From: Berkiella sp964496435 | GTDB taxonomy: Bacteria > Pseudomonadota > Gammaproteobacteria > Berkiellales > Berkiellaceae | Direction of reading: 5' to 3' | DNA: 64,000 nt | Assembly: GCA_964496435.1 (NCBI GenBank) | Contig: CAZBZP010000008.1 | Location: 1 to 64,000, forward strand | Notes under the pieces: model-generated | Database searches by the model: none | What the model was told of the DNA's origin: nothing | What the model saw: the letters and a program-made list of their open reading frames with translations, nothing else | Shown: one piece after another, positions 35,561 through 45,197 of the stretch | Layout of the letters: the number at the start of each line of letters is the position of its first letter | Numbering within the stretch: the first letter of the stretch is position 1 | Translations under genes and position numbers: made by a program

Positions 35561-37243
35561 ATGAGTAATAAAACCATTTTTTCAATGATACAAGTTGGCA
35601 AAGTTGTGCCACCGAATAAACGTGAAATCCTGAAAGATATCTCTCTTTCCTTCTTCTATGGCGCCAAAATCGGCGTCTTGGGCTTAAATGGTTCTGGTAA
35701 ATCAACCCTATTAAGAATTATTGCCAATGTCGACAAGGATTACGTTGGTGAAATAACTTATCAAAAAGGCCTACGTTTTGGTTATCTCCCCCAAGAGCCA
35801 CAATTAGATCCCAACAAAGATGTCAAAGGCAATGTTGAGGATGGGGTGCGTGAAACCAAAGATCTGCTCCTTCGCTTTGATGAGATCAGCGCTAAATTTG
35901 CTGAACCTATGTCTGATGATGAAATGCAAGCATTATTAGAAGAACAAGGCCGCCTGCAAGATCTAATTGATGCAATCGGGGCCTGGGATCTTGATAGAAA
36001 ACTTGAAATCGCAGCTGATGCATTACGCTTGCCACCTTGGGATGCCGATGTCAGCAAGTTATCCGGTGGTGAAAGACGTCGTGTGGCTTTATGTAAATTG
36101 TTACTTTCTGCGCCAGATGTTTTGCTCTTAGACGAGCCAACCAACCATTTAGACGCTGAAAGTGTTGCCTGGTTAGAACAATATTTGAAAGAATTTCCTG
36201 GCACTGTTATCGCTGTCACCCACGATAGATACTTCTTAGACAATGTGGCAGGTTGGATTTTAGAGCTTGATAGAGGCCGTGGTATTCCTTTTGAAGGCAA
36301 CTATAGCAACTGGTTAGGCGAAAAAGAAAAACGCCTTGAGCAAGAAAAAAGACAAGAAGCTGCCCATCAACGTACTGTTGCAGCCGAATTGGAATGGGTG
36401 CGCACCAATCCCAAGGGACGACGCAAGAAAAACAAAGCGCGTGTGGCCAACTTTGAAGAGCTTATTTCAAAAGAATTCCAACAACGCAATGAAACCCAAG
36501 AATTGTATATTCCACCTGGACCACGCTTAGGTGAGCATGTCATTAATTTGGAAAAGGTCACTAAATCCTTAGGTGGCAGAATGCTAATTGAAGATCTCAC
36601 CCTTAAAATTCCAAGAGGGGCAATTGTTGGGATTATCGGACCTAACGGCGCAGGTAAAACAACGCTCTTTAGAATGATTACAGGTGGGGAAAAACCTGAT
36701 CAAGGTAGCATTACAATCGGTGATACTGTTCAATTTGCTTATGTTGATCAGTCGCGTGATAACCTCAATGATAAAAATTCTGTATGGCAGGAAATTTCAG
36801 AAGGCCTTGATAATATCAGCGTAGGGCAATTTTCAATGCCTTCTCGCGCTTATGTGGGCCGCTTTAATTTCAAGGGAACAGATCAACAAAAAATCATCGG
36901 CAATCTCTCTGGTGGTGAAAGAAATCGCGTGCATTTAGCCAAGGTCATACGAAGTGGCGGCAATGTTTTGCTACTTGACGAACCTACCAACGATTTAGAT
37001 GTTGAAACCCTGCGTGCACTAGAAGAGGGTCTGTTAAGCTTCCCTGGCTGCGCAATTGTTATTTCGCATGATAGATGGTTCCTCGACAGGGTTGCCACCC
37101 ATATCTTGTCCTTTGAAGGAGACAGCGAAGTAAGATGGTTTGAAGGAGGCTATAGCGAATACGAGGCTGACTTACTTGCTCGCTTAGGTACCGCTACAAT
37201 TCAACCACATCGACTTAAATATAAGCGCCTGGAAGAAGTGTAG
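35561..37243 (+). CDS. ettA: Energy-dependent translational throttle protein EttA (ABC-F)
   Basis: 560 residues, two ABC domains and no membrane segments. Walker A GLNGSGKST and GPNGAGKTT, signatures LSGGERRRVALCKLL and LSGGERNRVHLAKVI, Walker B VLLLDEPTNHLD and VLLLDEPTNDLD. The arm insertion and the toothed linker (QEKRQEAAHQRTVAAELEWV, PKGRRKKNKAR) are those of EttA. It binds the ribosomal E site and gates the first peptide bond according to the ATP/ADP ratio. AGGAG before the ATG; strong terminator after it. Confidence 0.96.
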   Translation: MSNKTIFSMIQVGKVVPPNKREILKDISLSFFYGAKIGVLGLNGSGKSTLLRIIANVDKDYVGEITYQKGLRFGYLPQEPQLDPNKDVKGNVEDGVRETKDLLLRFDEISAKFAEPMSDDEMQALLEEQGRLQDLIDAIGAWDLDRKLEIAADALRLPPWDADVSKLSGGERRRVALCKLLLSAPDVLLLDEPTNHLDAESVAWLEQYLKEFPGTVIAVTHDRYFLDNVAGWILELDRGRGIPFEGNYSNWLGEKEKRLEQEKRQEAAHQRTVAAELEWVRTNPKGRRKKNKARVANFEELISKEFQQRNETQELYIPPGPRLGEHVINLEKVTKSLGGRMLIEDLTLKIPRGAIVGIIGPNGAGKTTLFRMITGGEKPDQGSITIGDTVQFAYVDQSRDNLNDKNSVWQEISEGLDNISVGQFSMPSRAYVGRFNFKGTDQQKIIGNLSGGERNRVHLAKVIRSGGNVLLLDEPTNDLDVETLRALEEGLLSFPGCAIVISHDRWFLDRVATHILSFEGDSEVRWFEGGYSEYEADLLARLGTATIQPHRLKYKRLEEV

Positions 37244-37270
37244 GCTTTGCCAAGCTTAACGATAAAAATA

Positions 37271-37298
37271 AAAAAGCCCGCATCAGCGGGCTTTTTTT
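37271..37298. terminator. Bidirectional rho-independent terminator
   Basis: Stem aaaaagcccgc / gcgggcttttt with loop atca, with A-run on one side and T-run on the other. It serves ettA on the plus strand and the convergent exported protein on the minus strand. Confidence 0.92.
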
Positions 37299-37308
37299 AT
37301 TTATCGAT

Positions 37309-37785
37309 TTACTTTTTAGGTTCAGCAGCAGGCGCTGAGGATGGTGCTGCAGCTGGTGCTGCACTTGAAGTGCCTTCCACTAATGAAAATTGGCAATTTT
37401 GTGCTTCAAAGTTTGAGCATGTTGCACCAGTCCACTCCAATTTTACTTTTTGCACTGTTTTTAAACGAACACTCAGCCAATTGGTTGATTTGCCATCATC
37501 GGTAGGCCATTGATAATAACAGGTCAATTGATTGTTTTCGTAATTGGCTTGCATGAATGTAAATTTGTTAGCCATTGATTCAGCAGGTTTGTTACTATTA
37601 GAAAAATTATCAAGATACCAATTTAATTTTTCACCTGTCTTCCATTGTGCCCCCACCCCTTCTTTGGTGGCATGTTCAAACACACTGGATGCCTCAGGGC
37701 AATTATCAGCCCAAGACAATAGCGGGAACATAACGGTCCCTGAAAATATACAGAGTGCTGCGGTAGTTTTCAGTGTGTTTTTCAT
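37309..37785 (-). CDS. Exported protein of unknown function
   Basis: 158 residues from ATG 37785 (GGGGC upstream). Signal peptide about 1-26 (MKNTLKTTAALCIFSG... ending LSWA). The mature part starts with DNCPEASSVF, and cysteines in TCYYQWP and CSNFEAQNCQF probably form disulphides. It resembles the small periplasmic DUF3757-type proteins found in Legionella and Coxiella; I am unsure of the exact family. An Ala/Pro-rich tail (SAAPAAAPSSAPAAEPKK) ends the protein. Confidence 0.68.
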   Translation of the reverse strand: MKNTLKTTAALCIFSGTVMFPLLSWADNCPEASSVFEHATKEGVGAQWKTGEKLNWYLDNFSNSNKPAESMANKFTFMQANYENNQLTCYYQWPTDDGKSTNWLSVRLKTVQKVKLEWTGATCSNFEAQNCQFSLVEGTSSAAPAAAPSSAPAAEPKK

Positions 37786-37939
37786 AAAAAGCCCCATATA
37801 TCAACATTTTTTCATTGCAATAAGTGTAGTATAGATAGCGAAACTGTGTTTATCTTCTAGAGACAGAAAAGCTATCTCTAATCCTTATCATATCTATTGT
37901 CGAAAACAGTCTAACATATCTTTAATTGTTTAATTGGAA

Positions 37940-40324
37940 ATGAAGCCTACTATGAGTTTACTCAGTATTCGCGATAAACTTGTATTATATTCAAGCTTAA
38001 TCATTTGCTTGGTGGCGGTTCCTAATACCCTTTCCTCCTATCTTAACGAAAGAAATCAGATTATTGATAACTATAAACATGAAGCAATGCGCGTTGCTCA
38101 GATGATACAATCGCCTCTAAGTGAGGATTTAAGCAATAATGATATTGAAGGTGCAAATAGAATTTTACAAAGTTTACGCGTTAATACGGATGTACAAGAT
38201 GGTGCCATCTTAAATACCGAAGGAAAAATCATTTCATTTCTTAATACGCCTACTAGCAATACCAATTTACCCTATCAGAAACCATTTTTGAATGAAATTA
38301 CCCATGCGAATGATTTAAATACTTTTATTGGTAATCGTACGATGGTTGTTGGGGGCCCCATGTACAAAAATGATGGCAAACCCATTGGCTATTTGTATAT
38401 TCAATTTTCTTTAGAAAAAGAATATGAAAACATACGTTCTAGACTCTTTTTGAATTTGCTTGTTTTGGGGGTTTGCCTATCGATTGGTCTGGTGCTGGCA
38501 CGCGTATTGTCCAATCATTTTACCAAACCGATTTTTGAATTAATTCGCTTAACAAATAAAATTAGTTCCGGCTCTAAGGAAATCGATTTCCCTACGCTAA
38601 ATGACAAGGAATTTGGCATTTTGGGACAAGCCCTTAAAATAATGATACGTAATCTTTCACAAATTCATGAACAATTAGAAGAATCAACCAGAGCCTTAGA
38701 TCAAAAAGTCAAAGAACGCACAGTGGAACTCGAACAGGCAAGCACACGCGCAGAAGAAGCTAATGTTGAAAAATCGCGTTTTATCGCCAACGTATCACAT
38801 GAAATTCGCACACCGATGAATGGGATCATTGGAACAGCTAGTTTATTAAAAAACACGCCCCTGGATACTGAGCAACGTAAATACGTTGAAATTATGCAAG
38901 TCTCAGGTGAAGCGTTATTGGATCTCATCAATGATATTCTCGACCTTTCCAAAATTGAATCAGGCAAACTTGAGGTTGAAAAAATCCCATTTAGTATCCG
39001 TCAAATTTGCACAGAAGTCATGGATATCCTTAATTATAAAATCAAAGAAAAACAGTTGGGTTTTGGTTGCATCGTATCACCTGATGTGCCATTTCATTTA
39101 CTAGGCGATCCCAGCCGCGTGAGACAAGTTTTATTGAATCTTGTCAGCAATGCCATAAAATTCACGGCAAATGGTCAAATCAAAATCACTGTCCATCTTT
39201 TGCAAGAAGTCCATGATGAAGTCAAACTTAAATTAAGTGTTCAAGACTCAGGCATTGGGATCCCAGCAGATAAACTAGAACGGCTCTTTAAAGCCTTCTC
39301 GCAAGTGGACACATCAACCACACGCCAATATGGCGGTACCGGATTAGGGCTTGCGATTTCGAAGAAACTGACTGAAATCATGGGTGGTCAAATTGGTGTT
39401 GAGAGTCAACCAGGAAGTGGTTCCACCTTTTGGTTTACACTCAATCTAAGCAAAGATCTGCAAACGCCGCAAACGAGCTTTTCACCAAAGCTTGAACAAA
39501 AAACTATGCTAATCCTCGAGAGTGATCCAATAGCCGTTGAATTTTTTACAACCATATTACCCAGCTGGGGTGTGGTTGCCAAACATACTAAAAATGTCGA
39601 TATCACTTTATCATGCTTAGAGCAAGCTATGCATAATAAAGAGAAATTCGATTATATTGTGATTGATGAGAAACTTGCCAGTGCAAAAATAATTGCATCA
39701 CTTAAGAATTATTTAGCAATTCACAAATCTGCATTAATATTTATTACTAAAGAACAAGATATCAAAGCTTTTGGCAATCAATTTGATATCCCTTATCAGG
39801 CGCTATTTTCATTGCCCTTAAAAGAGAGCCAAGTTTACAGTGCCCTTCTGGAAGCCATCGGTGAAAAATCCAGCAACCACAGCCCATTACAAGTAAATGA
39901 AATTTTTCAGCCAGATGATGCAAAAGATTATCATGTGCTGGTGGTCGATGATAATATCATCAGCCAACAGGTAACTGTTAAAATGCTTGAAAAAATGGGC
40001 TATTCAGTGCACGGGGCCTCTACAGGTAAAGAAGCTATCGAAGCCATTGAAATAATCAATTTTGATATCGTGCTGATGGACTGCCAAATGCCAGAATTAG
40101 ATGGCTTTGAAACAACGCGCATACTACGTCAAGATAAACGCAAACAAAATCTCATTATCATCGCCCTCACCGCTAATGCTATGAAATCAGACAGAGATGA
40201 ATGCTTGGCCGCGGGCATGAATGATTTCATTACCAAGCCTATTAAAGCCCCTATCTTAAGCGCGATAATGCAAAAGTATATCGCGCTTGCCAAGAAAAAA
40301 GTGGACGATCAAAAGGCCGGTTGA
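37940..40324 (+). CDS. Hybrid sensor histidine kinase (BarA/GacS-like, without Hpt)
   Basis: About 794 residues; ATG 37952 (with GAAG upstream) is an alternative start. Order: membrane helix about 11-28, periplasmic sensor to about 165, second helix (LNLLVLGVCLSIGLVL), HAMP, coiled linker, HisKA with FIANVSHEIRTPMNGI (phospho-His), HATPase with NLVSNAIKFT, DSGIGIP and GTGLGLAIS, a degenerate receiver, then a true receiver with VLVVDDN and VLMDCQMPELDG (phospho-Asp). No Hpt domain follows, so a separate Hpt protein should pass the phosphate on. Layout is close to BarA/LetS, the regulators of transmission in Legionella; the exact orthology is unproven. Confidence 0.87.
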   Translation: MKPTMSLLSIRDKLVLYSSLIICLVAVPNTLSSYLNERNQIIDNYKHEAMRVAQMIQSPLSEDLSNNDIEGANRILQSLRVNTDVQDGAILNTEGKIISFLNTPTSNTNLPYQKPFLNEITHANDLNTFIGNRTMVVGGPMYKNDGKPIGYLYIQFSLEKEYENIRSRLFLNLLVLGVCLSIGLVLARVLSNHFTKPIFELIRLTNKISSGSKEIDFPTLNDKEFGILGQALKIMIRNLSQIHEQLEESTRALDQKVKERTVELEQASTRAEEANVEKSRFIANVSHEIRTPMNGIIGTASLLKNTPLDTEQRKYVEIMQVSGEALLDLINDILDLSKIESGKLEVEKIPFSIRQICTEVMDILNYKIKEKQLGFGCIVSPDVPFHLLGDPSRVRQVLLNLVSNAIKFTANGQIKITVHLLQEVHDEVKLKLSVQDSGIGIPADKLERLFKAFSQVDTSTTRQYGGTGLGLAISKKLTEIMGGQIGVESQPGSGSTFWFTLNLSKDLQTPQTSFSPKLEQKTMLILESDPIAVEFFTTILPSWGVVAKHTKNVDITLSCLEQAMHNKEKFDYIVIDEKLASAKIIASLKNYLAIHKSALIFITKEQDIKAFGNQFDIPYQALFSLPLKESQVYSALLEAIGEKSSNHSPLQVNEIFQPDDAKDYHVLVVDDNIISQQVTVKMLEKMGYSVHGASTGKEAIEAIEIINFDIVLMDCQMPELDGFETTRILRQDKRKQNLIIIALTANAMKSDRDECLAAGMNDFITKPIKAPILSAIMQKYIALAKKKVDDQKAG

Positions 40325-40343
40325 TGCCTGTGCATAGCTCTTT

Positions 40344-43082
40344 TTACATTCTAGGACAATTCAAATTTGCCTCGATGGGTTTATGCTCAATTAACGCCCC
40401 CCAATCTCTTTGCCGCTCTAGTGCTAACATTGGCGTCACAGGTTTATTTTGAGGTTGGTTTGTTAAGCATTCACACTCTTGATGGATTTCCTCTTTAAAG
40501 GATTTTAGCTCATCATAAAATTCGCTAAACCAGCATTTTTCTAAAGTGCCATTTAAGAATTGTCGTTCACAGTTTTTTAGCTCATCTTGATAGTCTTCTA
40601 TCTCCATTTGGTAAAATTGCGCACCCAAAAGATTTTTGGCTTTATCAAGTTTTTTTCTAGCGCTATCTAAAAACGAACTCAGCTCTTTCATTTTTTGGTT
40701 AAAAATAGCAGCATCGCTTATGTATTCTTTAACGACTTTTGCACCAGAGGCCGTGAACCAATCATAAGCAAGTTTTCCCCAATGAAGAAAAACAGCACCT
40801 AATGCAATATTCGCATTGAGATTTTCAAAAGGGCGTGCTTCAAGGTGAGGCGTGATAACCACCGAGGAATTCTCCCCTTCGCAGGTCATCGATGGCCGGC
40901 CAAAATAACTAATAGCTCGACATGAGCTCAAGTCATAATGATCCCCTTGAGCGCCAATATTTCCGTCATGTGGAAATACAAATGATTGAAATGTATCTGC
41001 TTGACAAGATAAGAAGGGTGCCTCATTAAATTCATCTACTTCCCCACGACAAACTGCATAGAATCTTTTTTGTTCAGCTTGGGTATTATCAAGCCCATGT
41101 ACAGTCATGTGGTTTTGCTTGTGGTTGAAATTGGTATTTAGCCTGACAGCGGGTAGGGATGGCATTAGCGGTTGCTGAAGGTCTGAAATTAATTTACCTG
41201 CTGCATTATAGCTGGGCGCTGGCAGTGCTTGATCATAGGCAGTAGTATGATAGTTTGGAGATATTTGCGCTTGATAGTTCATGCTAAATGAAGGCACACT
41301 CGCTTTTTGTTCTAACACTCTCTTTTGAAAATGAATATCTTCTAGGGCTTCATGCTGTGATTGCTCCATCAAATCAACCAAGCGCGCTAAAGCTGATTTT
41401 TCATAAGGCGCTTGTGTTTCCTTGCTGAATTTAACAACCATTTCCTTCATGGATTCTAACGCTGCGTTGGCTTTCTGGGGTTTGCTAGTCATCTCTTGGC
41501 GTGTTCTTGCCAAAATCCCTTTCATTTTATCGTGAACTGTGGCAGGCAGATGCTTGCCATTAAGTCGAATGATTTGTTTATAATGGTTTCCTATCACGCC
41601 CATGACATCATGAACAAAGGGAACATAAATATCTGGCGAGTGCACATGATTATCTTGCGGATAGGTGACTTTAAATGCATCTACTTGTTCTGGCTTTGTT
41701 GTCAGCGCCAACGTATGTTCAATGGATGGGTACTGGATTTCATGTATATATTTAAAGACTTTATCAAATTCAGCAACACTTTTAATAATCAGGCCTTCGC
41801 TCTCTAATCTTTCATCGAGTTGTTGAATTTGATGCGCATGCCCAATACCCACCGTAAAGATTTTAGGTGCTTTTAAGCCATCGTGCCTAAAGTGTTGCTG
41901 TTTTTGCAAAATATCATTGATTAGCGTCGGCGCATTAGGCGATGCATCAGCCCCATCAGTTAACAGCATAACGGCCGTGTTATCCCCACCCCTTGCTTCT
42001 TTCATTAATTCCGCGATTTCCGAGCTCAATGCTTTATACAGATAGGTGCCGCCTTTGGGTTTTAAGCTTTTGACAAAAGCTGTAATGTCTTTAATTTCAT
42101 GAGCACGAAAGCTCTTTCTTGGCCCAATCGTGTTATCAAAAAATAAAATATTCACTTTGACATGTGGTTGTAATTTCTTTACAAAATCAAGGATATTATT
42201 CGTTAGCGCATCGAACATGTTTTGCATACTACCGCTGCGATCAATAATGATTGATACTGTGATTTTTTGATTGGCAGCGTAAGTGGTATCTAAATATAAA
42301 GGTGTTGCAACAGGCACACCTTCAGTCTGAAAAATGCGCCATAACACATCACTTTGCAATTCTTGACGCAGGTAGTCTAATAAGTGTGATTTATCAATTG
42401 TGAGTTGGGCATTTTTGCGCGAACCTTTGATAGCCGGTGCTTGAATAACCTTAGATTTTACTGCCAGTTCAGGCACAAACAGATCTTGCCATAACTGGCG
42501 AAAATTAAAAAACACCCTGACTTTACTATTTTCATCGCGACTTAAACCAATATTTTGCTTCACAATATCGTGATAATTCATCTCATCTTTAACACTGACA
42601 ACACTCTCCCTGGCAATTGCCGAACCATTGCGCCATAGAATCTTTAATTGTTCTGCGGAATACTTGCTTAAATCAGCTGTCAGCGCTTTGACTGCATCTG
42701 TCCAGACCGCAATGGCTTTTTTATTGGTTGTCGGTTTTGAATACAATACGCCATCAATTACTTGTGCGCCTTTATTTGCATTGAAAAGTTCATCAGGGTT
42801 AATTGCTATATCCGCAAATCTATCTTGTCCTAACAGGGCTTTAAAGTGTGTTAATGCTTCTGGCAACGTTTCTTCTAGCGGAGCCACTTCAACGCTATAG
42901 GGAAGTATACTTGCAACATCACTTAGTGCGGTTTTGAGTTCGTCATGAATTTTTTGATAATGTGCTGGGGCTGTTTTTATAGTGATGTGATTGTCAGTTA
43001 TTTGTAGCTCATATTCAATCTTGAGCTTTCCAACTAATGTATCAATTAAAGCATAGTAATCAATATTATTTAACTTCGGCAT
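40344..43082 (-). CDS. Large von Willebrand factor A (VWA) domain protein
   Basis: 912 residues from ATG 43082, preceded by GGGAGAG; the ORF reaches 43103. A VWA domain (about 270-450) has a full MIDAS: DRSGSMQNMFD (DxSxS), the threonine in PKGGTYLYKAL, and LLTDGADASPN. The first 260 residues and the C-terminal 400 match no family that I know. The C-terminus contains helical, charged stretches (KLDKAKNLLGAQFYQMEIED) and no membrane anchor. No signal peptide. Perhaps a metal-dependent adhesion or chaperone module acting in the cytosol or in a host cell. Confidence 0.72.
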   Translation of the reverse strand: MPKLNNIDYYALIDTLVGKLKIEYELQITDNHITIKTAPAHYQKIHDELKTALSDVASILPYSVEVAPLEETLPEALTHFKALLGQDRFADIAINPDELFNANKGAQVIDGVLYSKPTTNKKAIAVWTDAVKALTADLSKYSAEQLKILWRNGSAIARESVVSVKDEMNYHDIVKQNIGLSRDENSKVRVFFNFRQLWQDLFVPELAVKSKVIQAPAIKGSRKNAQLTIDKSHLLDYLRQELQSDVLWRIFQTEGVPVATPLYLDTTYAANQKITVSIIIDRSGSMQNMFDALTNNILDFVKKLQPHVKVNILFFDNTIGPRKSFRAHEIKDITAFVKSLKPKGGTYLYKALSSEIAELMKEARGGDNTAVMLLTDGADASPNAPTLINDILQKQQHFRHDGLKAPKIFTVGIGHAHQIQQLDERLESEGLIIKSVAEFDKVFKYIHEIQYPSIEHTLALTTKPEQVDAFKVTYPQDNHVHSPDIYVPFVHDVMGVIGNHYKQIIRLNGKHLPATVHDKMKGILARTRQEMTSKPQKANAALESMKEMVVKFSKETQAPYEKSALARLVDLMEQSQHEALEDIHFQKRVLEQKASVPSFSMNYQAQISPNYHTTAYDQALPAPSYNAAGKLISDLQQPLMPSLPAVRLNTNFNHKQNHMTVHGLDNTQAEQKRFYAVCRGEVDEFNEAPFLSCQADTFQSFVFPHDGNIGAQGDHYDLSSCRAISYFGRPSMTCEGENSSVVITPHLEARPFENLNANIALGAVFLHWGKLAYDWFTASGAKVVKEYISDAAIFNQKMKELSSFLDSARKKLDKAKNLLGAQFYQMEIEDYQDELKNCERQFLNGTLEKCWFSEFYDELKSFKEEIHQECECLTNQPQNKPVTPMLALERQRDWGALIEHKPIEANLNCPRM

Positions 43083-43236
43083 TTTACTCTCCCAACTACT
43101 CACCTGGTCAATAAAATACGACGATAGGAAATCATGTCATTATTTATGTCACAGAGGATAGGGATTGTTAAAGTAAAAGGCAAGTTGGGCCTACTCTATA
43201 AGACAGGCATCTGAAGTAACTTTTTCAGGGCGCTTA

Positions 43237-43257
43237 TGCCCCTTTTATAAAGGGGCA
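43237..43257. repeat. Small palindrome downstream of radA
   Basis: Inverted repeat tgccccttt / aaaggggca around tat, 20 bases past the radA stop. No clear U-run on the minus strand follows, so it is only a possible weak terminator. Confidence 0.5.
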
Positions 43258-43277
43258 ACGATAAGGGTGAGCAAAAA

Positions 43278-44633
43278 TTATTGTAATTGTGCCAAAGCCT
43301 GTGCGAGAGAATCGACTGCAACAATTTCAATATCTTCCAATTTTTGTCTTGGGGCATTTAACTTTGGCACAATAATTTTTTTAAAGCCATGCTTTGCTGC
43401 TTCTTGAATTCTTTCCTGGCCGCCAGGTACAGGGCGCAGTTCCCCGCCCAATCCCACTTCACCAAAAAAGGCGCAAGCATTATCAATAATTTTATTGCGA
43501 TAGCTTGAAATAACAGCAACTAAAATAGCCAAATCAGCGCCCGTCTCTAAAATTCTTACCCCACCGACCACATTTAAAAACACATCCATTTGATGCATGG
43601 TAATGCCCGCATGGCGACTCAACACTGCCAACAATAAGGCTAAGCGATTATGATCATAACCAACCGTGACACGTCGTGGTACGCCGTGACTATCATCAAC
43701 CAGCGCTTGGATTTCGATAAGTAAGGGTCTGCTGCCTTCCCAGGTAACCATCACAATCGTGCCGGGCGCTGGAAAACGATTTCGCGATAAAAATATGGCC
43801 GAAGGATTTGAGACACCGCGCAAGCCTTTATCTGTCATGGCGAAAATACCTAGCTCATTAACAGCGCCAAATCGATTTTTGATTGCGCGAACCATACGAA
43901 AACGGCTGTCTTTCTCACCTTCAAAATAAAGTACCGTATCCACCATATGCTCTAAAACGCGCGGACCTGCTATCGCGCCATCTTTGTTGACATGCCCCAC
44001 CAGATATAAAGAAATGCCGGTTTGTTTTGCAAAACGTACTAAATGCGCCGCACTTTCTCTGACCTGAGAAACCGAGCCTGGTGCAGATTGTAGGGTTTGT
44101 GTAAACACCGTTTGAATTGAATCTATCACCATGATGGTAGGCTTGTGCGCTGTAGCTAAAGCGATTATTGATTCGACTTGTGTTTCAGCAAGCAAACGAA
44201 TGGGACATTCCCCCACGCCTAAACGTTGGGCACGTAAGGACACCTGCTGGGGAGATTCCTCACCAGTGACATACAAGGCTGCTCTTGGATCGGGTACATT
44301 TGCCAATGCTTGCAGTAATAGTGTGGATTTACCAATACCCGGATCGCCACCTATTAAAATCACCGAACCTTCAACAACCCCCCCACCAAGCACTTGATCA
44401 AGCTCTGCCAAGCCCGTAGATAAGCGCTTGCTGGCAACAGCGGTAATTTCAGGCAGTGCCAACAATGAGGCATCTTGAGCCCCTGCATAGCCCTGCCAGC
44501 GTGAAGAGGACGACTTTACCATGGCCATTTCGGTGAGTGTATTCCAGGCCCCACAATCTGCGCACTGCCCCGCCCATTTAGGGCTGATGCCCCCGCATTC
44601 ATTACAGCTGTACTGTGTTTTTACCTTGGCCAT
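43278..44633 (-). CDS. radA: DNA repair protein RadA (Sms)
   Basis: 451 residues. N-terminal zinc finger CNECGGISPKWAGQCADCGAW, RecA-like ATPase with Walker A GGDPGIGKST, the RadA-specific KNRFG motif (AIKNRFGAVNE), and a C-terminal Lon-protease-like domain (about 290-451, DLAILVAVISSYRNK). It promotes branch migration in recombination. Single gene, divergent from the following hypothetical gene. Confidence 0.96.
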   Translation of the reverse strand: MAKVKTQYSCNECGGISPKWAGQCADCGAWNTLTEMAMVKSSSSRWQGYAGAQDASLLALPEITAVASKRLSTGLAELDQVLGGGVVEGSVILIGGDPGIGKSTLLLQALANVPDPRAALYVTGEESPQQVSLRAQRLGVGECPIRLLAETQVESIIALATAHKPTIMVIDSIQTVFTQTLQSAPGSVSQVRESAAHLVRFAKQTGISLYLVGHVNKDGAIAGPRVLEHMVDTVLYFEGEKDSRFRMVRAIKNRFGAVNELGIFAMTDKGLRGVSNPSAIFLSRNRFPAPGTIVMVTWEGSRPLLIEIQALVDDSHGVPRRVTVGYDHNRLALLLAVLSRHAGITMHQMDVFLNVVGGVRILETGADLAILVAVISSYRNKIIDNACAFFGEVGLGGELRPVPGGQERIQEAAKHGFKKIIVPKLNAPRQKLEDIEIVAVDSLAQALAQLQ

Positions 44634-44684
44634 GTTTGGTTAGCCTTCTAAAGTTTGATTCAATATTCGCCGAATTCTTTCTGT

Positions 44685-45134
44685 ATGAGCACTTATACCG
44701 CAACTGAAATTTTAATCAACGCTACACGGGTCTCGCCCAAAAAGCAGGCTGATATTTATGAATTTGTTTTAAATGAAAGTTTGCATATCATCGAGTGTGT
44801 ACACGTTGAATCATTATCACAAGGTATTATTTACCCTGTAAATAATTTCCGAAGTGTTTTGCAAAATGTGCTTTTTGAATTAAATCACGTTCGTGTGAAT
44901 CCCCGTTTAGATAACAGCTTTATTATTGGTCAATTAACAGGTGCTTTGGAAAAGATAGGGGTTAATGTCTACAACACCCCTAAACAAGAATCAATGACCG
45001 TATGTTATAGGCCCCTGGGTGAAATCACCGAGAATGTCCGTTTCTACTTCACGGAATCAGGTCAATGTATTTTCTTATGCCCCAATGCCAAACTCAAAGC
45101 CGTTCCTTCCTTTATCCACCGTAGCTTTGGTTAA
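44685..45134 (+). CDS. Hypothetical protein
   Basis: 149 residues from ATG 44685; an in-frame TTG at 44655 would add ten. Soluble, mixed alpha/beta, no recognised motif (STYTATEILINATRVSPKKQ at the N-terminus; NVRFYFTESGQCIFLCPNAK near the C-terminus). It is divergent from radA and followed by the acyltransferase gene 63 bases later on the same strand. Function unknown. Confidence 0.6.
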   Translation: MSTYTATEILINATRVSPKKQADIYEFVLNESLHIIECVHVESLSQGIIYPVNNFRSVLQNVLFELNHVRVNPRLDNSFIIGQLTGALEKIGVNVYNTPKQESMTVCYRPLGEITENVRFYFTESGQCIFLCPNAKLKAVPSFIHRSFG

Positions 45135-45197
45135 CAAACTTTCATAATCTTAAGCACTAACTATGCTTAAAGTAACTCTGATAGCTGTTGAGCTTTT

